Assembly (NCBI GenBank): GCA_000824825.2
Contig: LM655188.1
Location: 157,053-221,052, forward strand
Length of the DNA: 64,000 bases
Source: Mesorhizobium sp. ORS 3324
GTDB taxonomy: Bacteria; Pseudomonadota; Alphaproteobacteria; Rhizobiales; Rhizobiaceae
Reading direction: 5' to 3'
In this document: piece after piece, positions 8,286-16,490 of the stretch
Position numbering within the stretch: position 1 is the stretch's first letter
How the letters are laid out: the number at the start of each line of letters is the position of its first letter
Notes under the pieces: generated by a model
Databases searched by the model: none
What the model was told of the DNA's origin: nothing
The model's input: only the letters and a program-made list of their open reading frames with translations
Position numbers and translations under genes: made by a program

Positions 8286-9155
8286 CTAGTTGCTGTTAGT
8301 TATGGTGCATGCCAGCGATTCCGGGAACTGGCATGGTTGGCCGAGTGCCGTGAAAGCGACACGCTTGACCTGCATGGTCACCTTGCGACCGGGATCGGCG
8401 AAGGCGCCCATCCAGTTGGTCAGCTTCTCGCTGCCCCACAGGCTGAAGAATATCTTCTGCGGATTGGTCGGCAATTCGTCCGGATTGGTCACTTCGTTGA
8501 CCAGCTTGCCGTTGACGTACCAACGCAGCCGGTCCTTTTCCCAGACGAAGCCGTAATCGTTGAAGCCCTTGTCGGCACCGCCTTCGACATCGACGAGCTT
8601 GCCGTTCTTCGCTTTGCCCTGGATGTAGCTGTTGACCTGGACCTTCGACGGATCCTTGGTCAGCACCTCGAAGTCGATCTCGTCCCACGGCTTCTTGTCC
8701 TGCGGTCCGATATAGGTGAAGAAGGCTGCATTGAGCCCGGAGCCGCTATCGGTCTTCATCCGCGCCTCGTAGACGCCGTAGCCATAGCGCTGCTTGGTCT
8801 GGATCTCGGCGCACGCAAAGTCGCGGTCCTTCAGCTTGCGCTTTTCGAAGCTGAGCGAAAGCACACCGTCGGAAAGCCGCACCAGATCCTTCGACCAGAT
8901 GCAGTTCTGATGGGCGCCGTTGCTCCAGCCGTCGGAGACATACCAGCGCGAACGGTCGAAATTCGAGAAATTGTCGACGAATGACGGCGCGCTCTGCATC
9001 TCCTCGGCGTACGCCGGATGTGGGGCAGCCACAAAGGCGGCCGTAACCGCCAACAGCGCGCTTGCCAGGCTTGCCCAAAGGCTCGCCGACCCATTCGAGT
9101 GCGCGCGCGACAGGCCGCCGGCCGCCGCGGTGGAGGTATTTGGATCTGCGTTCAT
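8286..9155 (-). CDS. exoK: Secreted endo-beta-glucanase, GH16 family (ExoK-like)
   Basis: The protein is 289 residues. A long signal-type N-terminus has a hydrophobic segment ending at APHPAYA-EE. The GH16 catalytic core contains WDEIDFEVL, in which the two Glu flanking I-D-F are the nucleophile and acid/base. Upstream RYGYGVYEARMKT and downstream FNDYGFVWEKDRLRWYVNG are family-typical. S. meliloti ExoK cleaves nascent succinoglycan to low-molecular-weight forms, so this enzyme probably trims the exopolysaccharide made by this locus after export. The ATG at 9155 follows AAGGTGAG. Neighbouring exo genes support the assignment, although the exact polymer cut is unknown. Confidence 0.85.
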   Translation of the reverse strand: MNADPNTSTAAAGGLSRAHSNGSASLWASLASALLAVTAAFVAAPHPAYAEEMQSAPSFVDNFSNFDRSRWYVSDGWSNGAHQNCIWSKDLVRLSDGVLSLSFEKRKLKDRDFACAEIQTKQRYGYGVYEARMKTDSGSGLNAAFFTYIGPQDKKPWDEIDFEVLTKDPSKVQVNSYIQGKAKNGKLVDVEGGADKGFNDYGFVWEKDRLRWYVNGKLVNEVTNPDELPTNPQKIFFSLWGSEKLTNWMGAFADPGRKVTMQVKRVAFTALGQPCQFPESLACTITNSN

Positions 9156-9286
9156 AACAAACTCACCTTGTGTTGTCCGCCCCAACCCAAGTCACTCCCG
9201 GCCGCGTCCAGCGAGCCGCCTTGATCCTCCGCCCTTGAACTCCTTCTGTGCCTCGTACCGATGACGGCGCAGCTTTGGCTGCGCCG

Positions 9287-9679
9287 TCAGCTTCTTCCTG
9301 CAGACAGCGCCTGTCCTGCCTGCGAACCGGATCGACCGCCACCGTCGTCGACAATCGCGTCGAGCGAATGACGCAATTCCTTCATCAAGCCTTTCTGGCG
9401 GGCGAGCTCGGCAATGCGCCGCTCGTAATTCAGGATCGCGCCGGTCATCGCGCTCACGTCCGACGATTTGTCTGTCGAGGCGGAGCCGTTCTCCATCGCT
9501 TCGACCAGGAAGGCAGCGTTGGTCGCTGTCGACCGGTAGCGATTCTCAAGCCCGGCCTTCTCCGCCTCGATCTCGGCGCTGATCTGGTCGAACAGCTTTG
9601 CCAGACGGTCGAATCGCTGGAGGTCGGTCTGCCGGTCACGGGCCGGATCCCTGGATCTGAAGCCAAAAATCGAAGCCAT
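9287..9679 (-). CDS. Small hypothetical protein, probably coiled-coil
   Basis: This is a 130-residue protein without a recognised domain. Residues about 20-60 (LQRFDRLAKLFDQISAEIEA region) and 90-120 (LNYERRIAELARQKGLMKEL) are charged, Leu-repeating helices that look like a coiled coil. There is no signal peptide or membrane segment. The ATG at 9679 is preferred over one at 9724 because AAAGG lies nine bases before it and because the longer version would run through a TTGCTGCACCGCAACA box that looks like promoter DNA. It lies between exoK and a glycosyltransferase on the same strand. A scaffold or regulatory role in EPS is possible but not shown. Confidence 0.6.
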   Translation of the reverse strand: MASIFGFRSRDPARDRQTDLQRFDRLAKLFDQISAEIEAEKAGLENRYRSTATNAAFLVEAMENGSASTDKSSDVSAMTGAILNYERRIAELARQKGLMKELRHSLDAIVDDGGGRSGSQAGQALSAGRS

Positions 9680-9697
9680 CCGATCGGCCTTTCGAAA

Positions 9698-9713
9698 TTG
9701 CTGCACCGCAACA
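9698..9713 (-). promoter_or_regulatory. TGC/GCA palindromic box upstream of the coiled-coil gene
   Basis: TTGCTGCACCGCAACA differs by one base from the box at 902-917. It lies 19 bases before the preferred start of the 130-residue gene, a position suited to an operator. Confidence 0.45.
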
Positions 9714-9805
9714 TAGAGTGCCATTGTCGAGACATGTAGGCAACCTCGTAGTTTCGGAAAGCGGATTTTTTTAGAAAGGGCCTCGTCGCCGGCGCCTCCA
9801 TCGGA

Positions 9806-10822
9806 TCATTCTTTTGCGGCACCTGTCGCCGGCATCAGGAAACGCATCGGCGGCACTTGTTGCTTTGCAGCAATGCCTGCGCGACGGAACAACGCCTCCA
9901 GCTTGTCGGCTGCCACGCCGCGAACGATGGGGATCAGGTTGGACTGGCTGGCGAAGGCGTAGGCGGCCGCCGACACGAGGCCGCGCTCGGCTTTCACATC
10001 GAGGAAATTGCGCAGCCGGTATTTGTCGCGCACATGGCGCTCGTGGCGACGTAATGCGGCCTTCGAGCCTTCCGGCAGGTTTTTGAGCGCCAGCAGCGCC
10101 AGGTCGGCATCGGCGAGGCGCTTCAGATCCTGCGTCCTGTGGCGGCCGCTCAGCGAATCGGCGCGAACGATCGCGCCGTAGCCGCAAGACTTGATGACCT
10201 TGAAACGCGCCCCGCAGGCGACGGCGCGCGCATAGAGCTCGTAATCCTCGCCGAGCCTCAGGTTTTCGTCGTAGCGCAACCCGTGACGCTCAAGGAAAGC
10301 CCTGCTGATCACCGGCTTGAGGAAGCCCAATTCGCCGCGCAGCACGCGGCGGCGGGAAATGTTGCCCTCGACGAAGCGCTCGAAATCGAGGAATTGCGGT
10401 TCGGGCGCAAAGGACGGAGCCGCAACCTTGGCAGGATCGGTCGCGGCATCGTCCCTGATCAGCATGATGTTGTCGGCAGCGAAATCCCAGTCGGCAACGG
10501 CGAACAGCCGGCGGAAGCGGCCCTCGAGGAAGAAATCATCGGCGTCGAGGATGCTGATGAAGGGCGACGTGGAAGCATTGATCGCGGCGTTGCGGGCGAA
10601 GGACGGACCTTGATTTGCGTCGAGACGCATCACCTTGAGCCGGCCGCTGCCATCGTCGGCGGCGCGCGCCACATGCTGCGTGCCATCGGTGGAGGCGTCG
10701 TCGACCACGACGACTTCCGCCACCTCCGCCTCGCGCAAGGCCGAGGCGATGGCAACCGGAATGGTGCGCGCCGCGTTGCGGGCGGCGATGATGACGCAGA
10801 CCCCTGGGGTCGTCACGGGCAT
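9806..10822 (-). CDS. Glycosyltransferase family 2
   Basis: The 338-residue GT-A protein has the family signatures in order: VIIAARNAARTI (donor loop), VVVVDDASTDGT (first Asp pair), GPSFARNAAI, and ISILDADDFF, the metal-binding DxD. The C-terminus has LRLGEDYELYARAV, the ED acid pair. There is no membrane segment, so it should act on lipid-linked sugars at the cytoplasmic face, as ExoU/ExoW/ExoO do in S. meliloti. AAAGGTGA precedes the ATG. The lasso-associated nucleotidyltransferase lies 67 bp upstream on the same strand, so the two could share a transcript. Confidence 0.88.
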   Translation of the reverse strand: MPVTTPGVCVIIAARNAARTIPVAIASALREAEVAEVVVVDDASTDGTQHVARAADDGSGRLKVMRLDANQGPSFARNAAINASTSPFISILDADDFFLEGRFRRLFAVADWDFAADNIMLIRDDAATDPAKVAAPSFAPEPQFLDFERFVEGNISRRRVLRGELGFLKPVISRAFLERHGLRYDENLRLGEDYELYARAVACGARFKVIKSCGYGAIVRADSLSGRHRTQDLKRLADADLALLALKNLPEGSKAALRRHERHVRDKYRLRNFLDVKAERGLVSAAAYAFASQSNLIPIVRGVAADKLEALFRRAGIAAKQQVPPMRFLMPATGAAKE

Positions 10823-10889
10823 GATTCACCTTTCGATTGCATGAGTACCAGCCAATCCCCTGCCCGAGATGTTGAATGCAAAACCTGTC

Positions 10890-12047
10890 TCATCCGTTGC
10901 TCCGCACGGGCGCGACAACGTTCGGCCGCTCGAAGATGCGCCGGCTGAGGTCTGCGGAGGCTGCCCAGCCGGCTTCGGCCAGATAGCGCACGGGCTCGCG
11001 GCCGCAGAGTTCCCACAGCACCGTGCGCCGCTGCGGCCAGCGCAGCGATGACAGCCAGGGCGCGATCACCATGTGGAAGAGGTCGGCATTGCCGATGCGC
11101 GCCAGCATGCGCGTGGCGCGGTCCGAAAGCAGCGTGGCGGTGCCGCCAAGCAGAACATCGGCTGCGCGCAGACCGAGCAGCAGCGTGTCCGCAAGGCCCT
11201 GCCCGGCGGCGTGGTCGAGCACCAGCTGTTGCTCGGCCTCGCTCAGCCGGCTGGCGGCGGCCCTGACGTCGCAGACATAGCCGGCGCAAGGCTCGCGGTT
11301 GAAGAAGGCCTTGGCAACGCTGATGCAGGACAAGAGCAAGGTGTCGGGCGCCGAAATCAGGGGCATGGCCGTTCCGGCAACCTCGAGCTCGCGCCTGCGG
11401 CGCAGGAAGCCGTCGATGTCGCGCGGACTCGGCGAACCCGGCTGCTGCAGCCGATGGTGGAGATCGACCGTGACGGCCCGCACGCCATCGTCGCGCACCA
11501 TATGCTGCTCGCCGAGGAAGCGCACCCACCAGACCGAGCGGGACTTGCCCGCGACCTCGTAGCCAGCCGAGCGGAGGGCCTCGCGGGCGGCACAGAAACC
11601 GGAAGACGAGACCAATATGTCGACATCGCCGGACGGCTTGATGAAATGGTCGCCGTAGAGCAGGCGCTGCTGGAGCGGCCCCTTCAGGAAGACAAAGTCG
11701 ATCTGCCTGCCCTGCAGCACCCGTTGGATGGCGATCGAGTCGCCGATGCAGGCGGCGTTCATCGATATGGTGCGGCGGCGATAGCCATCGAGCCATGCGA
11801 GGAGTTCGCGAGGCGCGGTGCCGGTCGTCCCGCGCGCCAGAGCCTTGAGCACGAAGACCGCGACCTTGTTCAGCCTGGCAATGTCGGCAACATTGGCCGC
11901 GGAGATCGCCGGGGCCGGTATGCCGCCATGATCGACGGCGCCTGTGGCCGGGTTGAAGAATAGCCGCAGGCAGGCTTGCACATAGGCCACTTCGTCGGCA
12001 CAGCCGGCCGCGCGCAGCCTGTCGTAAGAAGCATCCTGCACGGCCAT
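10890..12047 (-). CDS. Nucleotidyltransferase-fold protein of the lasso cluster (NTP_transf_5 type)
   Basis: The protein has 385 residues. After an all-helical N-terminal region comes DFVFLKGPLQQRLLYGD (residues ~117-133), then KPSGDVDILV, where D141 and D143 form the metal-binding D-x-D of nucleotidyltransferases, and later VTVDLHHRL. This matches the NTP_transf_5 family often coupled to lasso-peptide clusters. In Bacillus pseudomycoides a homologous protein is reported to act on the phosphorylated C-terminal Ser of a lasso peptide. It is divergent from the precursor gene across a ~500 bp promoter region, and a kinase lies in the operon opposite. The start was placed at the ATG at 12047 with GCGGAG upstream. 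The upstream extension of the frame is basic and unlikely. Confidence 0.78.
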   Translation of the reverse strand: MAVQDASYDRLRAAGCADEVAYVQACLRLFFNPATGAVDHGGIPAPAISAANVADIARLNKVAVFVLKALARGTTGTAPRELLAWLDGYRRRTISMNAACIGDSIAIQRVLQGRQIDFVFLKGPLQQRLLYGDHFIKPSGDVDILVSSSGFCAAREALRSAGYEVAGKSRSVWWVRFLGEQHMVRDDGVRAVTVDLHHRLQQPGSPSPRDIDGFLRRRRELEVAGTAMPLISAPDTLLLSCISVAKAFFNREPCAGYVCDVRAAASRLSEAEQQLVLDHAAGQGLADTLLLGLRAADVLLGGTATLLSDRATRMLARIGNADLFHMVIAPWLSSLRWPQRRTVLWELCGREPVRYLAEAGWAASADLSRRIFERPNVVAPVRSNG

Positions 12048-12546
12048 GCCCGATGTCGTTCTCCGCAAAACCGCCCGTGGCGTATATACCGCACCTGCGA
12101 AGAAAAGCATCGTTAAAAAATCAACCCCTGCCATCCAGTGCGTTCCAAGCGGCTTCCGCCACTGCAACCTATGCGTTCAGATCACCATATCGCTGATCAC
12201 TTTTGAAGACTGGGGCGAAAGCGCTAATGTGAGCCGGCAACCGGTATTTCCTGCAGAATCTTTCTTCGGTGTCGCGAGATCGGTATTTAAGCCAAGAGAG
12301 GTATTGCGGTTAAATCATACCCTTAAGTGCAGCAGAAGGACGCAATGCAAAATAACTACCCATCATTTGCTCAAAATTTGAAGGCTTGCGCCTCCCCCAC
12401 CGGCACCCAGTGATGCAACCAAGAATTGATCCATACCCGCTAAATCAGGCTTGACTCATAAATGGTGCCGTGCAGCAATCGCATTGCAGCATAGCACCAT
12501 GCTGGCGGCATTCTGAAGCCGCTTCCAGTCTTAACCGGAGAGTAGA
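12048..12546. other. Divergent promoter region of the lasso cluster
   Basis: These ~500 bases separate the nucleotidyltransferase from the precursor gene. The middle is richer in A+T than the surroundings. A TTGACT hexamer lies at 12451-12456 and a long imperfect palindrome directly follows it. Small open frames occur but show no domain or ribosome binding site. The CGGAGAG ribosome binding site of the precursor gene ends five bases before its ATG. Confidence 0.6.
12464..12498. promoter_or_regulatory. Long imperfect palindrome upstream of the lasso precursor
   Basis: Arms GGTGC and GCACC flank TGCAGCAAT and ATTGCAGCA around a CGC centre; 13 of 16 arm positions pair. The right half, TTGCAGCATAGCACC, resembles the TTGCTGCATCGCAACA boxes of the EPS genes. 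It sits about 50 bp before the precursor start, fitting an operator or a 5' leader hairpin. Confidence 0.45.
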
Positions 12547-12699
12547 ATGGAACAGAATGTTGAGAAGCAAGAGTACGAGACCCCCAGCCTGACGGTTCAC
12601 GGTTCGATCGAAACGATCACGCAGGGTGCCTCGGGCACGACGGCTCTTGACGCGGCATTTCCCGCGCATACGCCGATCGGCGACCTCACCTTCTCCTGA
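12547..12699 (+). CDS. Lasso peptide precursor (A protein)
   Basis: This 50-residue peptide is preceded by a good ribosome binding site (CGGAGAG). The leader (residues 1-26) carries Y10, P13, L15, G19 and T25. This is exactly the Y-x2-P-x-L-x3-G-x5-T-x pattern read by the B1 RRE and the B2 protease, with the conserved Thr at position -2. Cleavage after Q26 leaves a 24-residue core. Core Gly1 (G27) and Asp9 (D35) can form a nine-residue macrolactam: GASGTTALD. The tail is AAFPAHTPIG then DLTFS, with F12, H15, I18, L21 and F23 as possible plugs. The core ends in Ser24, the residue phosphorylated by kinases of this cluster type in Paenibacillus. The core contains no Lys, Arg or Cys. It heads an operon of B1, B2, C, kinase and D. 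Confidence 0.92.
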   Translation: MEQNVEKQEYETPSLTVHGSIETITQGASGTTALDAAFPAHTPIGDLTFS

Positions 12700-12765
12700 A
12701 GTTACGGCATCCGGTATGTCGCAGTTGAGGCTCCGGACGCCCCTTTCTTAAACATAAGCAGACGG

Positions 12766-12787
12766 GCCGGGGGACCAGTTCCCCGGC
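12766..12787 (+). terminator. Hairpin between lasso precursor and biosynthetic genes
   Basis: Perfect seven-base arms GCCGGGG and CCCCGGC enclose an eight-base loop 67 bp after the precursor stop. No T-run follows, so it is more likely a 3'-stabilising or partial-attenuation hairpin that raises precursor over enzyme expression than a full terminator. Confidence 0.5.
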
Positions 12788-12878
12788 TTCCTGTCCGGCA
12801 ATCGCAGGCAACCGATCCGGGTCAGGTTTGAAGACGCTTTGGCTTTCAGCACGGGGCGTTCAACAATGAGGTTTTAGG

Positions 12879-13178
12879 ATGCACTGGAACCCATCGGACC
12901 ATGACCGCGTGGTCGCAACCGGCGATGCGGCGGCCTGCGAATTCGGCGACGGATTGGCGCTGCTCCATCTCAAATCCAACATCTACTACAGCCTGAACGG
13001 CGTCGGCGCCTACATCTGGGAGCTGATCCAGGAGCCGCGATCGATGCCCGACATAAGAAGCGCCGTGCTCGCGCGCTACGATGTCGATGCTGAGCGCTGC
13101 AAGGCCGATGTCGAAGGCCTGCTCAAAGGGCTGATCGAAGCCGGGCTTGCGAGGCTCCACCATGAGGAACTGGTCTAG
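12879..13178 (+). CDS. Lasso peptide RRE protein, PqqD family (B1)
   Basis: The 99-residue winged-helix RiPP recognition element would bind the precursor leader and deliver it to the B2 protease. PqqD-type features are visible: a three-strand start with GDGLALLHLKSNIYYSLNGVG, then AYIWELIQEP, and a C-terminal helical pair ending LLKGLIEAGL. S-x-Y-x-L-N-x-x-G is typical of lasso B1 proteins. It is separate from B2, whereas many proteobacterial lasso clusters fuse the two. Its last 17 bases overlap the B2 gene, indicating coupled translation. Confidence 0.9.
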   Translation: MHWNPSDHDRVVATGDAAACEFGDGLALLHLKSNIYYSLNGVGAYIWELIQEPRSMPDIRSAVLARYDVDAERCKADVEGLLKGLIEAGLARLHHEELV

Positions 13179-13578
13179 GCTCCTCTCCCTTAGCGGCCCG
13201 GAGATGCTGTTTCTGGCGCGCTGTCTTGCGGTGGTCAGCCTCGTGCGGCTCGGGCTGACGCTCTCCTCCTACAACCGCATCCGCGGCCTGGTGACTAGGC
13301 TGGATGCAAGAAACGCGGCGGGTATCGCCGACCTGCGGCGAGTCGCCTGGGGTGTCGCCGCCGCCGCGCGGTTCGTGCCCGGCTCCAGCTGCCTCACCCA
13401 GGCTCTCGCGGGACACTATCTGCTTGCCCGGCAAGGCAATGCCTCGAAGATCCGCATTGGCATCGAGCGCGGCACCGGCGCGCAGCTCAAGGCGCATGCC
13501 TGGCTGGTCAGCGGCAACCACATCGTGCTCGGCGGCTCGATCGACGGTTTCGCTCACCTCGTCGATCACGGGCATTAG
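13162..13578 (+). CDS. Lasso leader peptidase, transglutaminase-like (B2)
   Basis: The 138-residue Transglut_core3-type cysteine protease should remove the leader after the Thr-x site. The catalytic Cys is C77 in FVPGSSCLTQAL and the His is H112 in LKAHAWLV; both contexts are family-typical. The hydrophobic N-terminal ~40 residues (GPEMLFLARCLAVVSLVRL) form the helical region common to lasso B2 proteins. The ATG at 13162, preceded by GAGG, overlaps the end of B1. The next gene, C, begins four bases after the stop. Confidence 0.9.
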   Translation: MRNWSRLLSLSGPEMLFLARCLAVVSLVRLGLTLSSYNRIRGLVTRLDARNAAGIADLRRVAWGVAAAARFVPGSSCLTQALAGHYLLARQGNASKIRIGIERGTGAQLKAHAWLVSGNHIVLGGSIDGFAHLVDHGH

Positions 13579-13581
13579 GCC

Positions 13582-15504
13582 ATGAGCGGCATCGCCGGAA
13601 TTCTGCTGAGGCAAGGCGGCAATGCTGCGACAGCGGCCGACATCCAGCAGATGCTTTCACGCATGCGCCACCGGGCCGGCGACGGCAGCTCGTGGTGGAC
13701 GGACGAGAGCACAGCGCTTGGCCATGCCTGGCTCGACACGACCGGCGAGGACGGACCGGGGCCGCTGACGATGACCGGCGCCAAGCTCGCCGTCACCGCC
13801 GATTGCCGGCTGGACAATCGCGACGAGCTTCTGGCGTGGCTCGGCATCCACGACCGGCCGGTTGCCGACGCGATGCTTGTGATGCACGCCTATCTCAGAT
13901 GGGGCGAGGCGTGCGCGACCTATCTGCAAGGCGATTTCGCCTTCGCAATCTGGGATGCCGAGCGACAAGCGCTTTTTTGCGCGCGCGACCATTTCGGCGT
14001 CAAACCTTTCTACTACCATCCCGCCGACAGGCGCTTCGCCTTCGCCTCGGAGATCGGCCCGCTACTGGCCCTGGATGGGGTCGGCACGCGCATCAGCGAG
14101 CATCAGATCTCCGGCTTCCTTGCCGGATTGCCCGACGATCCGCAGTCGACCCATTATGCCGAGATCTTCCGCCTGCCCGCCCGCCACACCCTCACGGTGA
14201 CGGACAGTCGGGTGATCCTTCGCCCCTACTGGCAGATCGAGCCCTCGCCAAGGCCGCTGCGTCCGGATGCTGCCGAGGAGTTCAGGCACCTCTTCTCCCA
14301 GTCGGTGCGGAACCGGATGCGCGGCACATCGGCCGTGGGCGCGATGCTGAGCGGCGGCCTCGATTCATCCTCGGTCGCCTCCGTCGCCGGCCGGCACGCG
14401 GCCGCGGAGCTCAGGCCGAGGCTGAAAACCTTTTCGCTGGTCTTCGAGAAGGGCTCGGCGATGGATGAGAAGCCCTTCATCGATGCGGTGCTCACTCGGC
14501 ACCCGTTCGACAGCACGCTGATCGGTGTCGGCAACTACGCGCCATTCGCCGAGTTCGAGCGCATCCTGGAGGAGCAGGAAGGAACGTTCCTGGCGCCGGG
14601 CCTGTCGCTGACACGCAGCATCTACCGGACCGCCGGCGCCAAGAGCGTGAAGGTGCTGCTCGACGGCCATGGCGGCGACGAGGTCGTTTCACATGGATAT
14701 GGGCTGTTGCATGAGCTTGCCAATGCGGGCCGATGGCTGGCGCTGTGGCGCGAGCTTCACGGCGCCGCCGACACCTACGGCGAAGGCATGCTCGCCCTGT
14801 ATTTTCGGTTCCTGACCATCTACGGACCCGCATGGCGGATCGCCAGATGGAGAAGCCGGATCGGCCGGCTTCAGTCCCGGCTTTTGCAGGAGCCCGCCGC
14901 GCCGGCACGCGGACCTGCCTGGGGCGCATTGGTCAACGCCGAGCTTGCCAGGCGAACCGATCTTGTCGAACGCTTCCACCGGACCGGCTACATGCCTTCC
15001 AGCGTGAGCGCCAGCGAGGCGCTTACCCATCGCTGGGTGCTCTCGAGCGGGCTGGTGCCGCATGCTTTCGAGGTGCTCGACAAGGCGGCGGCCAATTTCG
15101 GCATCGAGCCGCGCTATCCGTTCTGGGACAAGCCGCTGGTCGAGTTCTGCCTGGCTCTGCCTGCCAAGGAAAAACTGCGTAACGGCTTCGGCCGCCATGT
15201 GCTGCGCCGGGCGATGGAAGGCGTGCTGCCGCCGGCGGTGCAGTGGCGGCGGGACAAGATCGATTTCACCGCCAACCTCGTCAAAGGCATGCTCCGCAAC
15301 CATCGCGATCTGCTGGACAGGCTGCTGGTGTCGGATGGCGATCGCATCGCCCCCTACGTCAATCTGGGGGAAGTCAACGCCGCCTATGCGAGGCTGCTCA
15401 ACAAGCCTGACCAAGCCGCGCCGCTCGACGTGCAATATGTCTGGCGCTCGATTTCGCTGTCGCTCTGGCTGCGGCAGGTCCAGCCGCCGGGGAGCCTCGC
15501 ATGA
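13582..15504 (+). CDS. Lasso macrolactam synthetase, asparagine-synthetase-like (C)
   Basis: The 640-residue enzyme adenylates the Asp side chain and closes the isopeptide ring onto the core N-terminus. The N-terminal glutaminase-fold domain (residues ~1-200) starts MSGIAGILLR. The nucleophilic Cys2 of true AsnB is Ser here, so glutamine hydrolysis is not expected, as in other lasso C proteins. The synthetase domain has the PP-loop AMLSGGLDSSSVAS (residues ~254-266) and LLDGHGGDEVVSHGYG. The C-terminal EPRYPFWDKPLVEF segment is also family-typical. It sits between B2 and the kinase and overlaps the kinase start by four bases. Confidence 0.92.
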   Translation: MSGIAGILLRQGGNAATAADIQQMLSRMRHRAGDGSSWWTDESTALGHAWLDTTGEDGPGPLTMTGAKLAVTADCRLDNRDELLAWLGIHDRPVADAMLVMHAYLRWGEACATYLQGDFAFAIWDAERQALFCARDHFGVKPFYYHPADRRFAFASEIGPLLALDGVGTRISEHQISGFLAGLPDDPQSTHYAEIFRLPARHTLTVTDSRVILRPYWQIEPSPRPLRPDAAEEFRHLFSQSVRNRMRGTSAVGAMLSGGLDSSSVASVAGRHAAAELRPRLKTFSLVFEKGSAMDEKPFIDAVLTRHPFDSTLIGVGNYAPFAEFERILEEQEGTFLAPGLSLTRSIYRTAGAKSVKVLLDGHGGDEVVSHGYGLLHELANAGRWLALWRELHGAADTYGEGMLALYFRFLTIYGPAWRIARWRSRIGRLQSRLLQEPAAPARGPAWGALVNAELARRTDLVERFHRTGYMPSSVSASEALTHRWVLSSGLVPHAFEVLDKAAANFGIEPRYPFWDKPLVEFCLALPAKEKLRNGFGRHVLRRAMEGVLPPAVQWRRDKIDFTANLVKGMLRNHRDLLDRLLVSDGDRIAPYVNLGEVNAAYARLLNKPDQAAPLDVQYVWRSISLSLWLRQVQPPGSLA

Positions 15505-16490
15505 ATGTTTCAGTCGCTCCCTGCACCGCCAGGCCAGAACCCGATTTCGGGCAAGAAGGCCGGAGCGGCCGCGTTCGCTGCTTCTACAAAGCCTACGGCT
15601 TGACGATCAGTTCGGAGGTAGTGCTACCGGAACTGGAGCCGACGGCACCGGCAGCGCCCGACATCGTGATCGCGGTCGGCTCCGTAGACTTTCCCAGATC
15701 CGCGACGGAGGGCGGAACCGCCTTTCGTTTCGAGCCGACGCGCCAGTACCTCTCCTGGCAAGCGGTCGGCACCTTCCTGATCAGCGATGCTTGCAGAATC
15801 GATGTCGATCCGGCGCCGGGCATCGACGATCCGCTGCTCGCCTTTCCGCTTCTGGGTCCGGTGCTGGCGCTCACCCTGCATCAGCGCGGCCTGCTCATCC
15901 TGCATGCGAGCGCTATCGCGGTCGGCGGCCAAAGCGCGATCTTCATGGGCGACAAGGGCGCCGGCAAGTCGACGATGGCGGGCGCGATGATCCGCGCCGG
16001 CCATCTTCTCATCACCGACGATGTCGTGGCGTTGGACCTGTCCGATGCTTCCCAACCGATGATCCTGCCCGGTTTTCCGCAGCTCAAGCTGGCAACGGAT
16101 GCGGCGGGCGCCATCAGGATCGGGCAAGCGGAAGTGCGGCCGCAGGTGCATCCGCAGATCGACAAGGAACAGCATCGGTTGCGCCAGGGATTTTCTGGCG
16201 AAGCCGTGCCGGCGGCGCGGATCTATGTGCTGGAGCGCGGCGACCAGGCTGCGATCACGCCGCTGCCGGGCACCAGCGCGTTGCCGGCGGTCATCAAGTT
16301 CTCCTACGTCACCAGGTTCGGCCGACAGGCGCTGGTCGGCGATTTCGCGTCCACGCATCTCAGCCAATGCGCGCGGCTTGCGGCCGAGACCGGCGTCCGC
16401 CGGCTCGAAGTGCCGGCCGGCCTGGAGCGGATCGATGAAGCGGTCGCCCTGATCGAGCGCGATCTGGCGAGCGGCACGCAGGCAACGTGA
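15501..16490 (+). CDS. HPr-kinase-like lasso peptide kinase
   Basis: The 329-residue protein has a C-terminal P-loop kinase domain like HPr(Ser) kinase. H135 lies in LILHASA, the Walker A is G150-DKGAGKST (150-158), and ITDDVVALD (171-179) is the acidic catalytic segment. Family members in Paenibacillus and Thermobacillus lasso clusters phosphorylate the C-terminal Ser of the precursor, and this precursor ends in Ser. ATGA-type overlap with C and GTGA overlap with D show tight coupling. An ordinary PTS role is unlikely because the N-terminal HPr-kinase domain and PTS genes are absent. Phosphorylation site and number are inferred. Confidence 0.85.
   Translation: MNVSVAPCTARPEPDFGQEGRSGRVRCFYKAYGLTISSEVVLPELEPTAPAAPDIVIAVGSVDFPRSATEGGTAFRFEPTRQYLSWQAVGTFLISDACRIDVDPAPGIDDPLLAFPLLGPVLALTLHQRGLLILHASAIAVGGQSAIFMGDKGAGKSTMAGAMIRAGHLLITDDVVALDLSDASQPMILPGFPQLKLATDAAGAIRIGQAEVRPQVHPQIDKEQHRLRQGFSGEAVPAARIYVLERGDQAAITPLPGTSALPAVIKFSYVTRFGRQALVGDFASTHLSQCARLAAETGVRRLEVPAGLERIDEAVALIERDLASGTQAT

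Noticed and set aside
12046..12381. Plus-strand frame of 111 codons in the lasso intergenic region
   Set aside because: It starts inside the nucleotidyltransferase start region, lacks a ribosome binding site and resembles no lasso or other protein.
12682..12684. Core Asp20 of the lasso precursor as the ring acceptor
   Set aside because: Lasso rings have 7-9 residues; only core Asp9 is in range, so Asp20 must be in the tail.
13582..15504. True glutamine-dependent asparagine synthetase
   Set aside because: The nucleophilic Cys2 is replaced by Ser and the gene sits between lasso B2 and kinase genes.
15501..16490. HPr kinase/phosphorylase of the PTS system
   Set aside because: The N-terminal HPr-kinase domain is missing, no PTS genes adjoin, and the gene overlaps lasso genes on both sides.
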